A DNA stretch of 47,113 nt. Origin: a bacterium. GTDB taxonomy: Bacteria > 4484-113 > JAFGCY01. The stretch spans positions 1 through 47,113 of the forward strand of contig JAGRNT010000025.1 in NCBI GenBank assembly GCA_020440605.1, written 5' to 3'. The first letter of the stretch is position 1. Each line of letters opens with the position of its first letter. The notes beneath the pieces are model-generated. The model worked only from the letters and a program-made list of their open reading frames with translations. It ran no database searches and was not told where the DNA came from. The translations under genes were made by a program, and so were the position numbers. This document shows positions 15,588-27,163 of this stretch, in pieces.

Positions 15588-17253
15588 CTTCGGTGATCAA
15601 ACCGATTAACCTTAACATAATGGAGCGCTGGTTGTTCCAGTTGTCCGGTTCAAGTTCGATTACGGCCTGCAGGCTCGTGCCCGGCTGCAGCCGCGGCTGC
15701 AGATGGCTCATGTTGAAGGCGGCCACGCGCACCTGGCGCTGGCCATCGGTGAGCACGAGGTTCAGATGCGTGCGCTCCCGGCCCATGTAACTGCAGCGGC
15801 CGACGTGTACACCGCTCAACCGGCAGCGCGGGGCGGGCAGCACCGTGTCAAACGGGGCCAGCAGCCACAGTTCATCCTCCAGCACGGCGCTCATCTCACT
15901 GATCCGCAGCTCCGGCAGCAGGCTCCAGTCCTCATGCGGGGATACTTCTGCCTGCTCATCGGAGGCAGAGGCGCTCTGGATCCTGGCAACGCTGTCCATC
16001 CATGCTTCGCGGAAGGCATCCAGCGCATCCCGCTTGAGCTTCACGCCGGCTGCCGCCGCATGTCCGCCGAAAGATTCCAGCTCGGCACTGCAGCCTGCCA
16101 GGCTCTCGACCAGGCTCAGTCCGCCATGACTGCGCGCACTGCCCGTCAGCATTTCCGCTTCCTGCGGAGACTGGCTGAGCACGATCGCCGGCCGGCGGAA
16201 CTGCTCCGCTATGCGTGCCGCCACGATTCCCAGCACGCCGATATGCCAACCCGGATCACTCAGGACCAGGGCCGGAGCATCCTCGAAGCCCAGGGCCTGG
16301 CGTGCTGCCTGGCGGTAGTTGTCATCAGTCACTTCCTTGCGTTCGCGGTTGAGCAGGTCCAGCTGCAGGGCCTGGCGGCGGGCCTCCTCTCGGTCCTGGC
16401 TGGCCAGCAGGTCGCAGATCAGCTTCGCGCTGCGCATCCGACCCGCGGCATTCATGCGCGGAATCACCTGGAAGGCCAGCTGGCGGGCGGTGAAGATGTC
16501 GATGCCGTGCAGCTGGCTGATCTTCAGGAGTTCCTGCGCACCGAGGTTGCCCGTGCCCGGCAGCAGGCGCAGGGCCTGGTGCACCAGATACCAGTTCTCC
16601 GGTACCAGCGGCACGATGTCCGCGAGCGTTGCCAGTCCGGCCAGCTCCAGCTCGTCACCGGCCAGTGCCGCCGGATCCTCCTCCAGCTGCATGATCGCCA
16701 GCAGCACGAGTCCCGCAGTGCACAGCGGAGGCAGCTGCTCCAGCAGATGCGGGTTGAAGACCGTGCAGTCCGGCAGGCTGTCCTTCGGGGTATGGTGGTC
16801 AATCACCAGCACGTCCAGCCCGGCAGCCCGCGCCTCGGCGATCTCCGCCAGGTTGGCGGTGCCGCAGTCCAGCGCGATCAGGGCCCTGTAGCCCTGCTCC
16901 ACGGACTGCGCGATCACTCCGCTGTCCAGGCCATAGCCATGCCTGAAGCGTGAAGGCAGGAAGATGTTGCCACTTGCACCACGGGCGCGCATCCAGCGAA
17001 ACAGCAGGAAGGCAGCGGTGCTGCCGTCCACATCGTAGTCGCCGAAGAGCAGCACCGGGATCCGCTCATCGATCATGCGCCGGATGAAGGCAGCGGTCTG
17101 CTGCCAGGCCTCACTGGCCGCAATCGCATCCAGGGTCGCGGCGTCGATGAACTCCGCTCGAGCCAGATGGCTGCGACGCAGTTCAAGCTGGGGACTGTCG
17201 GCGAACAGCCTGCGCGTGAGCGTGCTCAGCGGGGCCAGAGCGCCGTCAGGCAT
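15568..17253 (-). CDS. recJ: Single-stranded-DNA-specific exonuclease RecJ
   Basis: A 5'-3' exonuclease for single-stranded DNA in recombination and mismatch repair. The 561-residue protein has the DHH phosphoesterase core: LLFGDYDVDGSTAA, ALDCGT, VIDHHTP and the DHHA1 motif SFGGHAAAAGVKL. A C-terminal OB-fold follows. ATG at 17253 has GGAG 8 nt upstream and starts 1 nt after the secF stop. The longer frame starting at 17307 is an artefact of overlap with secF. Confidence 0.95.
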   Translation of the reverse strand: MPDGALAPLSTLTRRLFADSPQLELRRSHLARAEFIDAATLDAIAASEAWQQTAAFIRRMIDERIPVLLFGDYDVDGSTAAFLLFRWMRARGASGNIFLPSRFRHGYGLDSGVIAQSVEQGYRALIALDCGTANLAEIAEARAAGLDVLVIDHHTPKDSLPDCTVFNPHLLEQLPPLCTAGLVLLAIMQLEEDPAALAGDELELAGLATLADIVPLVPENWYLVHQALRLLPGTGNLGAQELLKISQLHGIDIFTARQLAFQVIPRMNAAGRMRSAKLICDLLASQDREEARRQALQLDLLNRERKEVTDDNYRQAARQALGFEDAPALVLSDPGWHIGVLGIVAARIAEQFRRPAIVLSQSPQEAEMLTGSARSHGGLSLVESLAGCSAELESFGGHAAAAGVKLKRDALDAFREAWMDSVARIQSASASDEQAEVSPHEDWSLLPELRISEMSAVLEDELWLLAPFDTVLPAPRCRLSGVHVGRCSYMGRERTHLNLVLTDGQRQVRVAAFNMSHLQPRLQPGTSLQAVIELEPDNWNNQRSIMLRLIGLITEDGSQIS

Positions 17254-17254
17254 C

Positions 17255-18379
17255 CTACTTTCTCCGCTTCTGGGTACGGCGCTTTCCGCTGCGGCGCTCC
17301 ATCGCATCGTCGATCTGGCGGCTCACCGTGCTGGCGGCCTCCTCCTCATCCGGGACCTCCAGTGCATTGACAACCGGAGCGTCCATGATCTTGTCGCTCT
17401 CGATGTCGGCACCGGTGGTCTGGCCCTTGCTCAGCCAGAGCATGATGGGGGCCGCGATGAAGATCGAGCTGTAGGCGCCCGAGATCATACCCACGCACAT
17501 CGCCAGCAGGAAGGGCCTGATGTTCTCGCCGCCGAGGAAGATCAGGGCGACGATCATCACGATCGTTGTCAGCGAGGTGTTGATCGAACGCATCAGGGTC
17601 TGGTTCAGGGAGAGGTCGCAGAGATACTTGAGCGGGTGCTTGTCCCCGAAGTGTCTGGCGTTCTCACGGATGCGGTCGAAGATGATGATCGTGTCGTTGA
17701 TCGAGTAGCCGATGATCGTCAGCACCACGGCGATGAAGCTGTCGGCGACCTCGAGGCGGGTCATGGCCGCGAAGCCCAGTGTGATCGCCACATCGTGCAG
17801 CAGCGCGATGATCGCCGCCACGCTGTACTGCCAGCGCCCGAAGCGCATCAGGATGTACAGCATGATCAGGAATGAACCGAAGATCAGTGCGTAGATCGTG
17901 TTGCGGATCAGCTCGGCTCCGATCGTACCGGAGACATGAGCCTGCTCGAGCGTCATCGGGTTGGTGGCTGAGTCATAGCCGCCGTAGGCGTCGCCGATCT
18001 TTTCCTTCAGGTCGCGCAGGTTCTCCACGCGGCTGTTGGAAAGCTCGGCATCAGTAGCCCCATCGGCCTTGACGACCAGCTTGATGGCAACCGTGGTCGG
18101 ATCATTGGCATAGACCTGCACGATCGGTTCGCTGCTGGAGTATTCCTCAACGATGGTCTTGATCGCCTGGCCGTCGATCTCGATCGGCTCAGTGGTCTTC
18201 AGCAGCAGGTGCTCACCACCGGTGTAGTGGATGCTCAGATTGAACCAGGCGCCGGTGCGGCTGTGGTTCACGAACATGCCGATGAAGCCGGCGAGGATCA
18301 CGAGCACGCTGATGGTGATCCAGAGCGGGGCCCGGTCTATGTAACGGAAAAGCTTCTCGTTTGTCGTCGTATCCTTCAT
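17255..18379 (-). CDS. secF: Protein translocase subunit SecF
   Basis: Membrane partner of SecD; together they use the proton-motive force to help export through SecYEG. 374 residues with a first membrane helix (about 18-38), a periplasmic domain beginning near IHYTGGEHL, and five further helices from about residue 155. Conserved segments are IGYSINDTIIIFDRIREN and INTSLTTI. The C-terminal 40 residues are charged and end in a basic tail. ATG at 18379 lies 8 nt after the secD stop. Confidence 0.95.
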   Translation of the reverse strand: MKDTTTNEKLFRYIDRAPLWITISVLVILAGFIGMFVNHSRTGAWFNLSIHYTGGEHLLLKTTEPIEIDGQAIKTIVEEYSSSEPIVQVYANDPTTVAIKLVVKADGATDAELSNSRVENLRDLKEKIGDAYGGYDSATNPMTLEQAHVSGTIGAELIRNTIYALIFGSFLIMLYILMRFGRWQYSVAAIIALLHDVAITLGFAAMTRLEVADSFIAVVLTIIGYSINDTIIIFDRIRENARHFGDKHPLKYLCDLSLNQTLMRSINTSLTTIVMIVALIFLGGENIRPFLLAMCVGMISGAYSSIFIAAPIMLWLSKGQTTGADIESDKIMDAPVVNALEVPDEEEAASTVSRQIDDAMERRSGKRRTQKRRK

Positions 18380-18387
18380 TGATGCAC

Positions 18388-19662
18388 CTACCCGTACAGC
18401 TTCTCATTGCGTACCGAGCTGGAAAGCGCTTCGAGCATGGTACGGGTGACGAACACTGCCGAGAACAGGGAGAAGATGATTCCCAGCGCCAGTGTGATTG
18501 CAAAGCCCTTCACGGGGCCGCTGCCGAACATGAACAGCACGACCGCACCGATGAAGGTGGTGGAGTTTCCGTCGATGATCGCCACCCAGGCGCGGGCGAA
18601 GGAGGCTTCGATCGCGGCACGCAGGGTCTTGCCCCAGCGCAGCTCCTCCTTCAGGCGTTCGAAGATGATCACGTTTCCGTCGATCGCCATGCCTATCGAG
18701 AGGATGAAGGCAGCGATGCCAGGCAGAGTCATGGTCGCATCCAGCAGGCTGAAGTAGCCCAGCACCAGCACGACATAGATTGACAGTGCAACGCTGGCCA
18801 CCACACCCGGCAGGCGGTAGAACACGATCACCAGCGCCAGCACGATCAGGAATCCCAGCAGGCCGGCGCGGTAGCTCTTATCAATGCTCTCCTGGCCAAG
18901 CGTCGGGCCGACCACGGAGGAGCTGAGGATCTCTAGCGGAATCGGCAGGGCACCCGCATTGAGCTGGGTAGCCAGCTTCTGGGCGTCCTCCGGAGTGAAC
19001 TCACCGGTGATCTCACCACGGCCGCCCCAGATCGGGCTGTTGATCGAGGGACTCGTGATCACCGCGCCATCCAGCAGCACGGTCAGGTACTGGCCGACAT
19101 GGTTGGTGGTGAACTTGCCGAAGACCTCAGCCGCATCAGGGTTGAGCTCGAAGTTGATGGACGGCTTGTTCATCTGGTCAAAGCCCACATAGGCCTTGGA
19201 CAGGTCAGCACCGTCCATGATTTGCTCGTACTTGGCGAACTCGTCCAGACGTTCCTTGCTGCCATCCTTGTTGAAGCGGGTACCACGGGACATGCTCTGG
19301 CTGCCGGTGTTCACGAACTCCAGGTAGGCGGTTTCACCGATCACGGAGATCACGCTGTCGGGATCTTCCTCACCGGGAACCTGCAGCAGCAGGCGGTCGC
19401 CGCCCACGCTCGTCAGGTAGATTTCCTTCTGACCCTGGGGATCGACGCGGTTGCGCACGACTTCCTTGACCCGGGTGATGTCCTCTGGCAGCGGCTCACT
19501 GCCGTCCTCGGGCACGGCGCGCAGCAGGACCTCGACGCCGCCACGGAGGTCAAGACCCTCAGTGACGATCGGCTCACCCTTCTGCAGCCGGTAGATGGGA
19601 TTGATCACGCCCACTGCAAGTACTGCAAGGATGATCAACCAGTTGGTGACTTGGCGGCTCAT
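18388..19662 (-). CDS. secD: Protein translocase subunit SecD
   Basis: Membrane protein of 424 residues. It has the SecD signature GLDLRGGVEVLL near 36, the P1 head region with VVRNRVDPQG, FTPEDAQKLATQLNAGALPIPL, and a C-terminal block of six helices with SIGMAIDGNVIIFERLKEEL. ATG at 19662 follows AGGAG with an A/T-rich spacer. First gene of the operon secD-secF-recJ-rel-dtd, with its own promoter. yajC is not adjacent. SecD and SecF are separate proteins here. Confidence 0.96.
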   Translation of the reverse strand: MSRQVTNWLIILAVLAVGVINPIYRLQKGEPIVTEGLDLRGGVEVLLRAVPEDGSEPLPEDITRVKEVVRNRVDPQGQKEIYLTSVGGDRLLLQVPGEEDPDSVISVIGETAYLEFVNTGSQSMSRGTRFNKDGSKERLDEFAKYEQIMDGADLSKAYVGFDQMNKPSINFELNPDAAEVFGKFTTNHVGQYLTVLLDGAVITSPSINSPIWGGRGEITGEFTPEDAQKLATQLNAGALPIPLEILSSSVVGPTLGQESIDKSYRAGLLGFLIVLALVIVFYRLPGVVASVALSIYVVLVLGYFSLLDATMTLPGIAAFILSIGMAIDGNVIIFERLKEELRWGKTLRAAIEASFARAWVAIIDGNSTTFIGAVVLFMFGSGPVKGFAITLALGIIFSLFSAVFVTRTMLEALSSSVRNEKLYG

Positions 19663-19697
19663 TATTATTAGCTCCTAGGCCGGAAAAACGAACGGTA

Positions 19698-19726
19698 ATT
19701 TTAGCACTCCCAAGTAAAGGGAGCAA
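19698..19726 (-). promoter_or_regulatory. Promoter of the secD operon with palindrome in the spacer
   Basis: On the minus strand, TAAAAT (19698-19703) is separated by 17 bp from TTGCTC (19721-19726). An inverted repeat, CTCCC and GGGAG (about 19707-19723), occupies the space between the two boxes, where a bound protein would block RNA polymerase. Confidence 0.5.
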
Positions 19727-19749
19727 TAATCCGCAGTCAAAACCCGCTT

Positions 19750-19769
19750 GGCTGCACGGATATGCAGCC
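19750..19769 (-). terminator. Terminator-like hairpin after carB
   Basis: GGCTGCA and TGCAGCC form a perfect 7-bp stem with a 6-nt loop 25 nt after the carB stop. On the minus strand AAGCGGGTTTT follows. The T run is short and delayed. Confidence 0.55.
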
Positions 19770-19793
19770 GGAACCAATTCTCAGTCCGCTCGC

Positions 19794-23063
<3,270 letters not shown>

Positions 23064-23157
23064 TGATCATCTCCAGGGAGGGGGAAGGAAAGCCGGCGCT
23101 TGCTCCATCGGAGGCTGGCCCGCGGGAATCTGGCAGTTGCACACTCACCAAAAGCAG

Positions 23158-23163
23158 ATTATA
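23158..23163 (-). promoter_or_regulatory. Possible -10 box for carB
   Basis: A perfect TATAAT on the minus strand, 95 nt before the carB start, in the divergent gap with the crotonase gene. No good -35 was found at normal spacing. Confidence 0.4.
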
Positions 23164-23191
23164 GCAGCCTGCCCGCCCCCCGGGCGCCAAC

Positions 23192-23197
23192 TACAAT
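23192..23197 (+). promoter_or_regulatory. -10 box adjoining the crotonase start (leaderless type)
   Basis: TACAAT ends 6 nt before the ATG at 23204, and no ribosome site fits in between. Transcription would begin at or next to the start codon. Confidence 0.45.
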
Positions 23198-23203
23198 CAG
23201 CTA

Positions 23204-23995
23204 ATGCAGTACGAAAGCATCCTGATTGAGCGCGATGCCGATGTGGCGACGCTGTTCCTGCATCGCCCGGAACGCCGCAATGCCATCAACCCCGTGATGA
23301 TTGCGGAGCTGACGGAGTTCCTGCGCAATGAACTGCCGCAGAGCGGGATCCGTGCACTCGTGCTGCGCGGCAGCGGCGGCTTCTTCTGCGCAGGCGCGGA
23401 TCTCAACTACATGCGCGACAGCTCAGGCTTCAGCGCCGAGCAGAATCACGCTGACGCGCTGGCGCTGTATGACATGTTCGATGCCCTGGACGCTGCGCCC
23501 TGCCTGAGCATCGCCTGTGTGGAGGGCGGCGCCTTCGGCGGTGGGGTCGGCATGCTCTGCTGCTGCGACGTGGCCATCGCCGAATATGGCTGCCGCTTTT
23601 CGCTCAGTGAACTGCGGCTGGGCCTCTCCCCTGCGACGATCTCGCCCTTCGTGACCGCCCGCCTGGGCCAGAGCCATGCCAGGCTGCTGATGCTCACGGC
23701 CATCCCCTTTGATGCTGAACGCGCCCTGGAACTGGGCCTGCTGCACCACCTCTGCAGTGCGGAGGACATGCCCCATATGCTCGACCAGTACGTTTCAGCC
23801 GCCCTGCAGTGCTCACCGGCAGCGCTCAGTTCCACAAAGCATCTGCTGCGTGAGAATGAGCAGCACACCAACCCATCCGTGCGTGAGCGCACAGCTGCGC
23901 TGATCGCCATGCTGCGTACCAGTGAAGAGGGCCAGGAAGGTCTCAGCGCCTTCCTGGAAAAGCGCCAGCCGGCCTGGATTCCGCCGGAGAACTGA
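23204..23995 (+). CDS. Enoyl-CoA hydratase family protein, methylglutaconyl-CoA hydratase-like
   Basis: A 263-residue crotonase. FFCAGADLNYM forms the first half of the CoA oxyanion hole and GGAFGGGVGMLCCCD the second. SLSELRLGLSPATISPFV closely matches the block typical of methylglutaconyl-CoA hydratases (AUH/LiuC) of leucine breakdown, so that reaction is the best guess. No other leucine-degradation gene is nearby. ATG at 23204 follows a -10 box by 6 nt without ribosome site. It faces the CotH-like gene convergently with 6 bp between stops. Confidence 0.85.
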   Translation: MQYESILIERDADVATLFLHRPERRNAINPVMIAELTEFLRNELPQSGIRALVLRGSGGFFCAGADLNYMRDSSGFSAEQNHADALALYDMFDALDAAPCLSIACVEGGAFGGGVGMLCCCDVAIAEYGCRFSLSELRLGLSPATISPFVTARLGQSHARLLMLTAIPFDAERALELGLLHHLCSAEDMPHMLDQYVSAALQCSPAALSSTKHLLRENEQHTNPSVRERTAALIAMLRTSEEGQEGLSAFLEKRQPAWIPPEN

Positions 23996-24001
23996 TCCCG
24001 C

Positions 24002-25999
24002 TCAGTGATCATGCCCCGCGTGGGAATCCTCGTCACTGTGACCGGCTCCGGACCTGGGCTGATCCAGTAGATAAGCCCAGTGCGTGCGGATGTTGCCACG
24101 CAGCATCTCAACCTGGGCCTCCAGCTCCTCAGCGGTGTACTCCATCCTTGGATCGGCCAGCAGTTCCGCCCGCTGGGCAGCCCAGAGCCGCTCAAGTTCA
24201 GCCAGGGTCTGCTCGGCGGAAAGCGCTCCCTCCATCAGGTCCAGCATCCGGTCATAGAGCAGCTGCTGGCCCTCGACGCTGCTGAGCACGGTCCGCAGCA
24301 GGATGTTGTCATCGATGCTGCCGATCATGTCCATTTCATCCATCGTGCTGAATGCAGCGCCCTGCAGAACGGGATTCACCGAGCGATTGATGCCGAGGCT
24401 GAGTGCCATATCCGTCGGCAGCAGGCTCCAGCCTCCGCCATTTCCCGGATCCAGCAGTGCGTAATGGCTGCGGTAGTTCTCCTGTGCACTGCACAGCGAA
24501 TACAGCAGGAAGCAGTCCACGAGACGGCCGTTGTCAAAATCCTCCGACATCAGCCCGAAGCGCTCAAAGTCCTCATGATCCACGTACAGGCTGCCCGCCT
24601 GGCGCAGCTTGTCACTGAGGGCCTGCATGCCGCCCTCCGGCTGGCGGACGCGCTGGTAGAGGCCATCATAGAAGCTGATGTCCTCACGCGGATTGAGTCC
24701 GGCATTGCCTGTCATCACATACAGCTCGCTGTCCCCCGGATAACTGCGGCTGTCGAGCCAGGTCCCGTCCGGCACTTCCGCATCGATGTAGACTCCCTGG
24801 TAGACCCCGTTGATCCGCAGATGCACCGGACGCACCCGCATGTGCTCCACGCTGCAGCCCTCCGCCAGCCAGGCGGCCAGCGGTTCACGAAGCATCAGCG
24901 GGTCCAGTCCGCAGCGGCGCAGTTCGGCGGCGCGGCGCGGCGCACTGAAGCCCGGATCCGGCAGACCGTCCGGGAAGTCCAGGCGCAATGGCCGCCAGGG
25001 AGTGTCCGGCACATCCAGTGGCAGGCCGCTCACCGAGGCCCGCACCGTTCCGGCATCCGCTGTTGTCAGTGAACCGAATGACTCCATCGCAGGCAGGTCA
25101 AGACTGCTCAGCTGGTCGCGCAGGGCCTGCTGGACCTGCAGCTCATAGACCGGCAGGCCGCATTCCCTGATGTTGAGGACTGCCAGTACGGGCTCCTGCA
25201 GTTCGCAGATGAACTGCACGTCATAATCGCCGGGTGTTGACAGGCTGAAGGAGCAGTCACTCAGCCCCTCACTGAAGGCCAGCGGGACCTTCATCGTCAG
25301 CTCTCCGCTCGTCACCAGCATCTGCGCCGTGCCGCCGTAGCTGCTGGCGATGCGTCCATCCACGTCCAGCGCCCGCATCGGGATGCGGATATTGACATCG
25401 CGGATGTCCTGCTGAGGCAGGTCAATCTCGATCCGTTGCGCGGGCTGGCTGGAGAGTACGAGTGCGGCGGAGATGTCACCAATGGCTATACCGTTGCCAG
25501 GCGCGCATTCGAAGCGGAGAATGAAGGAGCCCTCATTTGTGGCACCGATGCCCTGGTCAACCAGAATCACTTCCTGGGGATGATCCAGAGCCTTCAGATC
25601 GAAGTCCTTCCAGACTTCAGATCCGGTGCTGGCGATCCGCAGGCGGCAGGCACTGCCAGGCTGGCGTCCCGGTCGCAGGTCCAGCGTGAGCTTCTCCAGC
25701 TGGTCACCATTGCGCAGCCGGCCGATCTCATAACTGATCGAACTGGCCTCCTCGCCACCGAGCAGCATGTCTCCGCTCTGGCTGTAGTTGCTGCTCCCAC
25801 TGTTGTCAAACGGGGAAGCCAGCCGGATATCGAGCAGTTCATCACGCAGCACTTCCACTGCCTTTCCACTCTCCGGAGGTACATCCGCAGTACTGTGCAC
25901 AGGCTGCTGTCCGGCCTGCTGGTTTCCATTCTTCGCAGCGGGACAGGCAGCCATCAGGCAGCACAGCAACACGGCGGCGGAACTGATCAGGACACGCAT
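24002..25999 (-). CDS. CotH-like putative lipoprotein
   Basis: 665 residues. The N-terminus, MRVLISSAAVLLCCLMAAC, is a lipoprotein signal with lipid-carrying Cys19. Residues 40-300 show beta-rich sequence with no family I know. The C-terminal half resembles CotH-type protein kinase-like folds: LRINGVYQGVYIDAEVP near 395 and YALLDPGNGGGWSLLPTDMA near 525 match the CotH pattern of a glycine-rich strand and a metal-binding Asp. The tail is His/Asp-rich (HSDEDSHAGHDH). CotH proteins phosphorylate spore-coat or secreted proteins; here an envelope role is inferred. ATG at 25999 follows TATAAT by 6 nt and lacks a ribosome site. Longer starts would run into the tRNA gene. Confidence 0.7.
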   Translation of the reverse strand: MRVLISSAAVLLCCLMAACPAAKNGNQQAGQQPVHSTADVPPESGKAVEVLRDELLDIRLASPFDNSGSSNYSQSGDMLLGGEEASSISYEIGRLRNGDQLEKLTLDLRPGRQPGSACRLRIASTGSEVWKDFDLKALDHPQEVILVDQGIGATNEGSFILRFECAPGNGIAIGDISAALVLSSQPAQRIEIDLPQQDIRDVNIRIPMRALDVDGRIASSYGGTAQMLVTSGELTMKVPLAFSEGLSDCSFSLSTPGDYDVQFICELQEPVLAVLNIRECGLPVYELQVQQALRDQLSSLDLPAMESFGSLTTADAGTVRASVSGLPLDVPDTPWRPLRLDFPDGLPDPGFSAPRRAAELRRCGLDPLMLREPLAAWLAEGCSVEHMRVRPVHLRINGVYQGVYIDAEVPDGTWLDSRSYPGDSELYVMTGNAGLNPREDISFYDGLYQRVRQPEGGMQALSDKLRQAGSLYVDHEDFERFGLMSEDFDNGRLVDCFLLYSLCSAQENYRSHYALLDPGNGGGWSLLPTDMALSLGINRSVNPVLQGAAFSTMDEMDMIGSIDDNILLRTVLSSVEGQQLLYDRMLDLMEGALSAEQTLAELERLWAAQRAELLADPRMEYTAEELEAQVEMLRGNIRTHWAYLLDQPRSGAGHSDEDSHAGHDH

Positions 26000-26005
26000 T
26001 CGGGA

Positions 26006-26011
26006 ATTATA
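26006..26011 (-). promoter_or_regulatory. -10 box adjoining the CotH-like gene start (leaderless type)
   Basis: Perfect TATAAT on the minus strand, ending 6 nt before ATG at 25999. The tRNA gene ends 62 bp upstream. No ribosome site and no -35 match. Confidence 0.5.
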
Positions 26012-26072
26012 AGCGGCGCGCAGACGCTCCGACCGCAGCCAACCACGACTTGCGGCAGGGGGAATGGAGATA

Positions 26073-26145
26073 TGGGCGCGGAGGGGCTCGAACCCCCGAC
26101 CTACTGGGTGTAAACCAGTTGCTCTTCCAACTGAGCTACACGCCC
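26073..26145 (-). tRNA. tRNA-Val (anticodon UAC)
   Basis: All arms fold. The acceptor is GGGCGTG with CGCGCCC, the D arm GCTC/GAGC, and the anticodon stem ACTGG/CCAGT with loop TTTACAC giving anticodon TAC. The variable loop has 5 nt and the T arm is GGGGG/CCCTC with TTCGAGC. The discriminator is A and CCA is not encoded. It follows the aminotransferase stop by 20 nt and may be read from that transcript. Confidence 0.95.
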
Positions 26146-26165
26146 CTGTGATTGCTGATGTGGAA

Positions 26166-27086
26166 TCAGCCGCCGGCCAGTACGCTTTCGCGCGAGGGCA
26201 CGATGCTGTGATGGTCCGGCTCGTTGACATAATCCAGCCAGGCGCTGCGCAGGTCGGTGAAGACCGGACCCGGCTTGCCATTGCCGATCACCCGGCCCTC
26301 GATGTCAACCACGGGGATCAGGTCAGCACCCGTGCCCGTCATCCAGACCTCATCGGCGGTGTAGATGTCGAACACCGTGTACATGCCCTCATGCAGCTCA
26401 TAGCCCTTGCGCCTGGCGATCTCCATGATGCTGGCACGGGTGATGCCGGCCAGTGCGCCGGTATGCAGCGCAGGAGTATGGATCACGCCGTTCTTGGCGA
26501 AGAACAGGTTCTCCGCGGTTCCCTCGACGACATAGCCCTCGAGATTGAGCATGATCCCCTCATCGGCTCCGGCGCGGTTGGCTTCCATCACGCCGAGGAT
26601 GTTGTTCAGGTAGTTGAGTGACTTGACGCTGCCCGGCAGGCTCTGCACGCTGTTGCGGCGCGTGGCGCAGACGATGCACTTCAGGCCTTTCTGGTACAGC
26701 TCCTCGGGGTGCAGCTGGATCGAGGCGGCGATACAGTAGACGGTCGGATGCTCGCGGCACTTGCGCGGATTGATCCCCAGATCCCCCTTGCCGCGGGTGG
26801 CCACCAGGCGGATGTAGCAGACACCCTCATGCAGGCCATTCATGGCCACACTGTTGAGCACGATCTCACACATCTCCTCACGGCTCTGCGTGAGGTTGAT
26901 CCCCAGGAACTTGGCTGAATCGTAGAAACGGTCGATGTGTTCCCTGAGCTTGAAGACCTTTCCATCCCAGGCCTTGATGCCCTCGAACAGCCCGTCACCG
27001 TAAAGCAGGCCGTGGTCGAACACGCTGACCGTGGCTGCGTTCTCGGGGACGAATTCGCCGTTGATCCAAACAAATCTATCCGCCAT
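26166..27086 (-). CDS. ilvE: Branched-chain amino acid aminotransferase
   Basis: A PLP-dependent class IV aminotransferase of 306 residues that interconverts valine, leucine and isoleucine with their keto acids. It opens FVWINGEFVPENAATVSVFDHGLLYGDG in family style (positions 5-32). It has SVKSLNYLNNILG with the PLP Lys, DEGIMLNLEGYVVEGTAENLFF (PLP-binding Glu) and TGTGADLIPV. ATG at 27086 has a strong GGAGG site. A substrate range including D-amino acids or aminodeoxychorismate cannot be excluded. Confidence 0.9.
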   Translation of the reverse strand: MADRFVWINGEFVPENAATVSVFDHGLLYGDGLFEGIKAWDGKVFKLREHIDRFYDSAKFLGINLTQSREEMCEIVLNSVAMNGLHEGVCYIRLVATRGKGDLGINPRKCREHPTVYCIAASIQLHPEELYQKGLKCIVCATRRNSVQSLPGSVKSLNYLNNILGVMEANRAGADEGIMLNLEGYVVEGTAENLFFAKNGVIHTPALHTGALAGITRASIMEIARRKGYELHEGMYTVFDIYTADEVWMTGTGADLIPVVDIEGRVIGNGKPGPVFTDLRSAWLDYVNEPDHHSIVPSRESVLAGG

Positions 27087-27134
27087 TCCTCTTCTTCCTC
27101 CAGGTGGGTGTTGGGGGTGGATCCGTGCCGGGTA

Positions 27135-27140
27135 ATTATA
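27135..27140 (-). promoter_or_regulatory. -10 box of ilvE
   Basis: Perfect TATAAT on the minus strand, 48 nt before the ilvE start, within the 77-bp gap after the acyl-ACP-reductase-like gene. The leader contains a strong ribosome site (GGAGG), unlike the leaderless genes nearby. Confidence 0.5.
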
Positions 27141-27163
27141 TCATTCTGGAAGGCCTGAAGCGC

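Noticed and set aside
26082..26281. Upstream extension of the CotH-like gene to 26281
   Set aside because: It would read through tRNA-Val and lose the lipoprotein signal at the N-terminus; ATG at 25999 gives a proper signal peptide.
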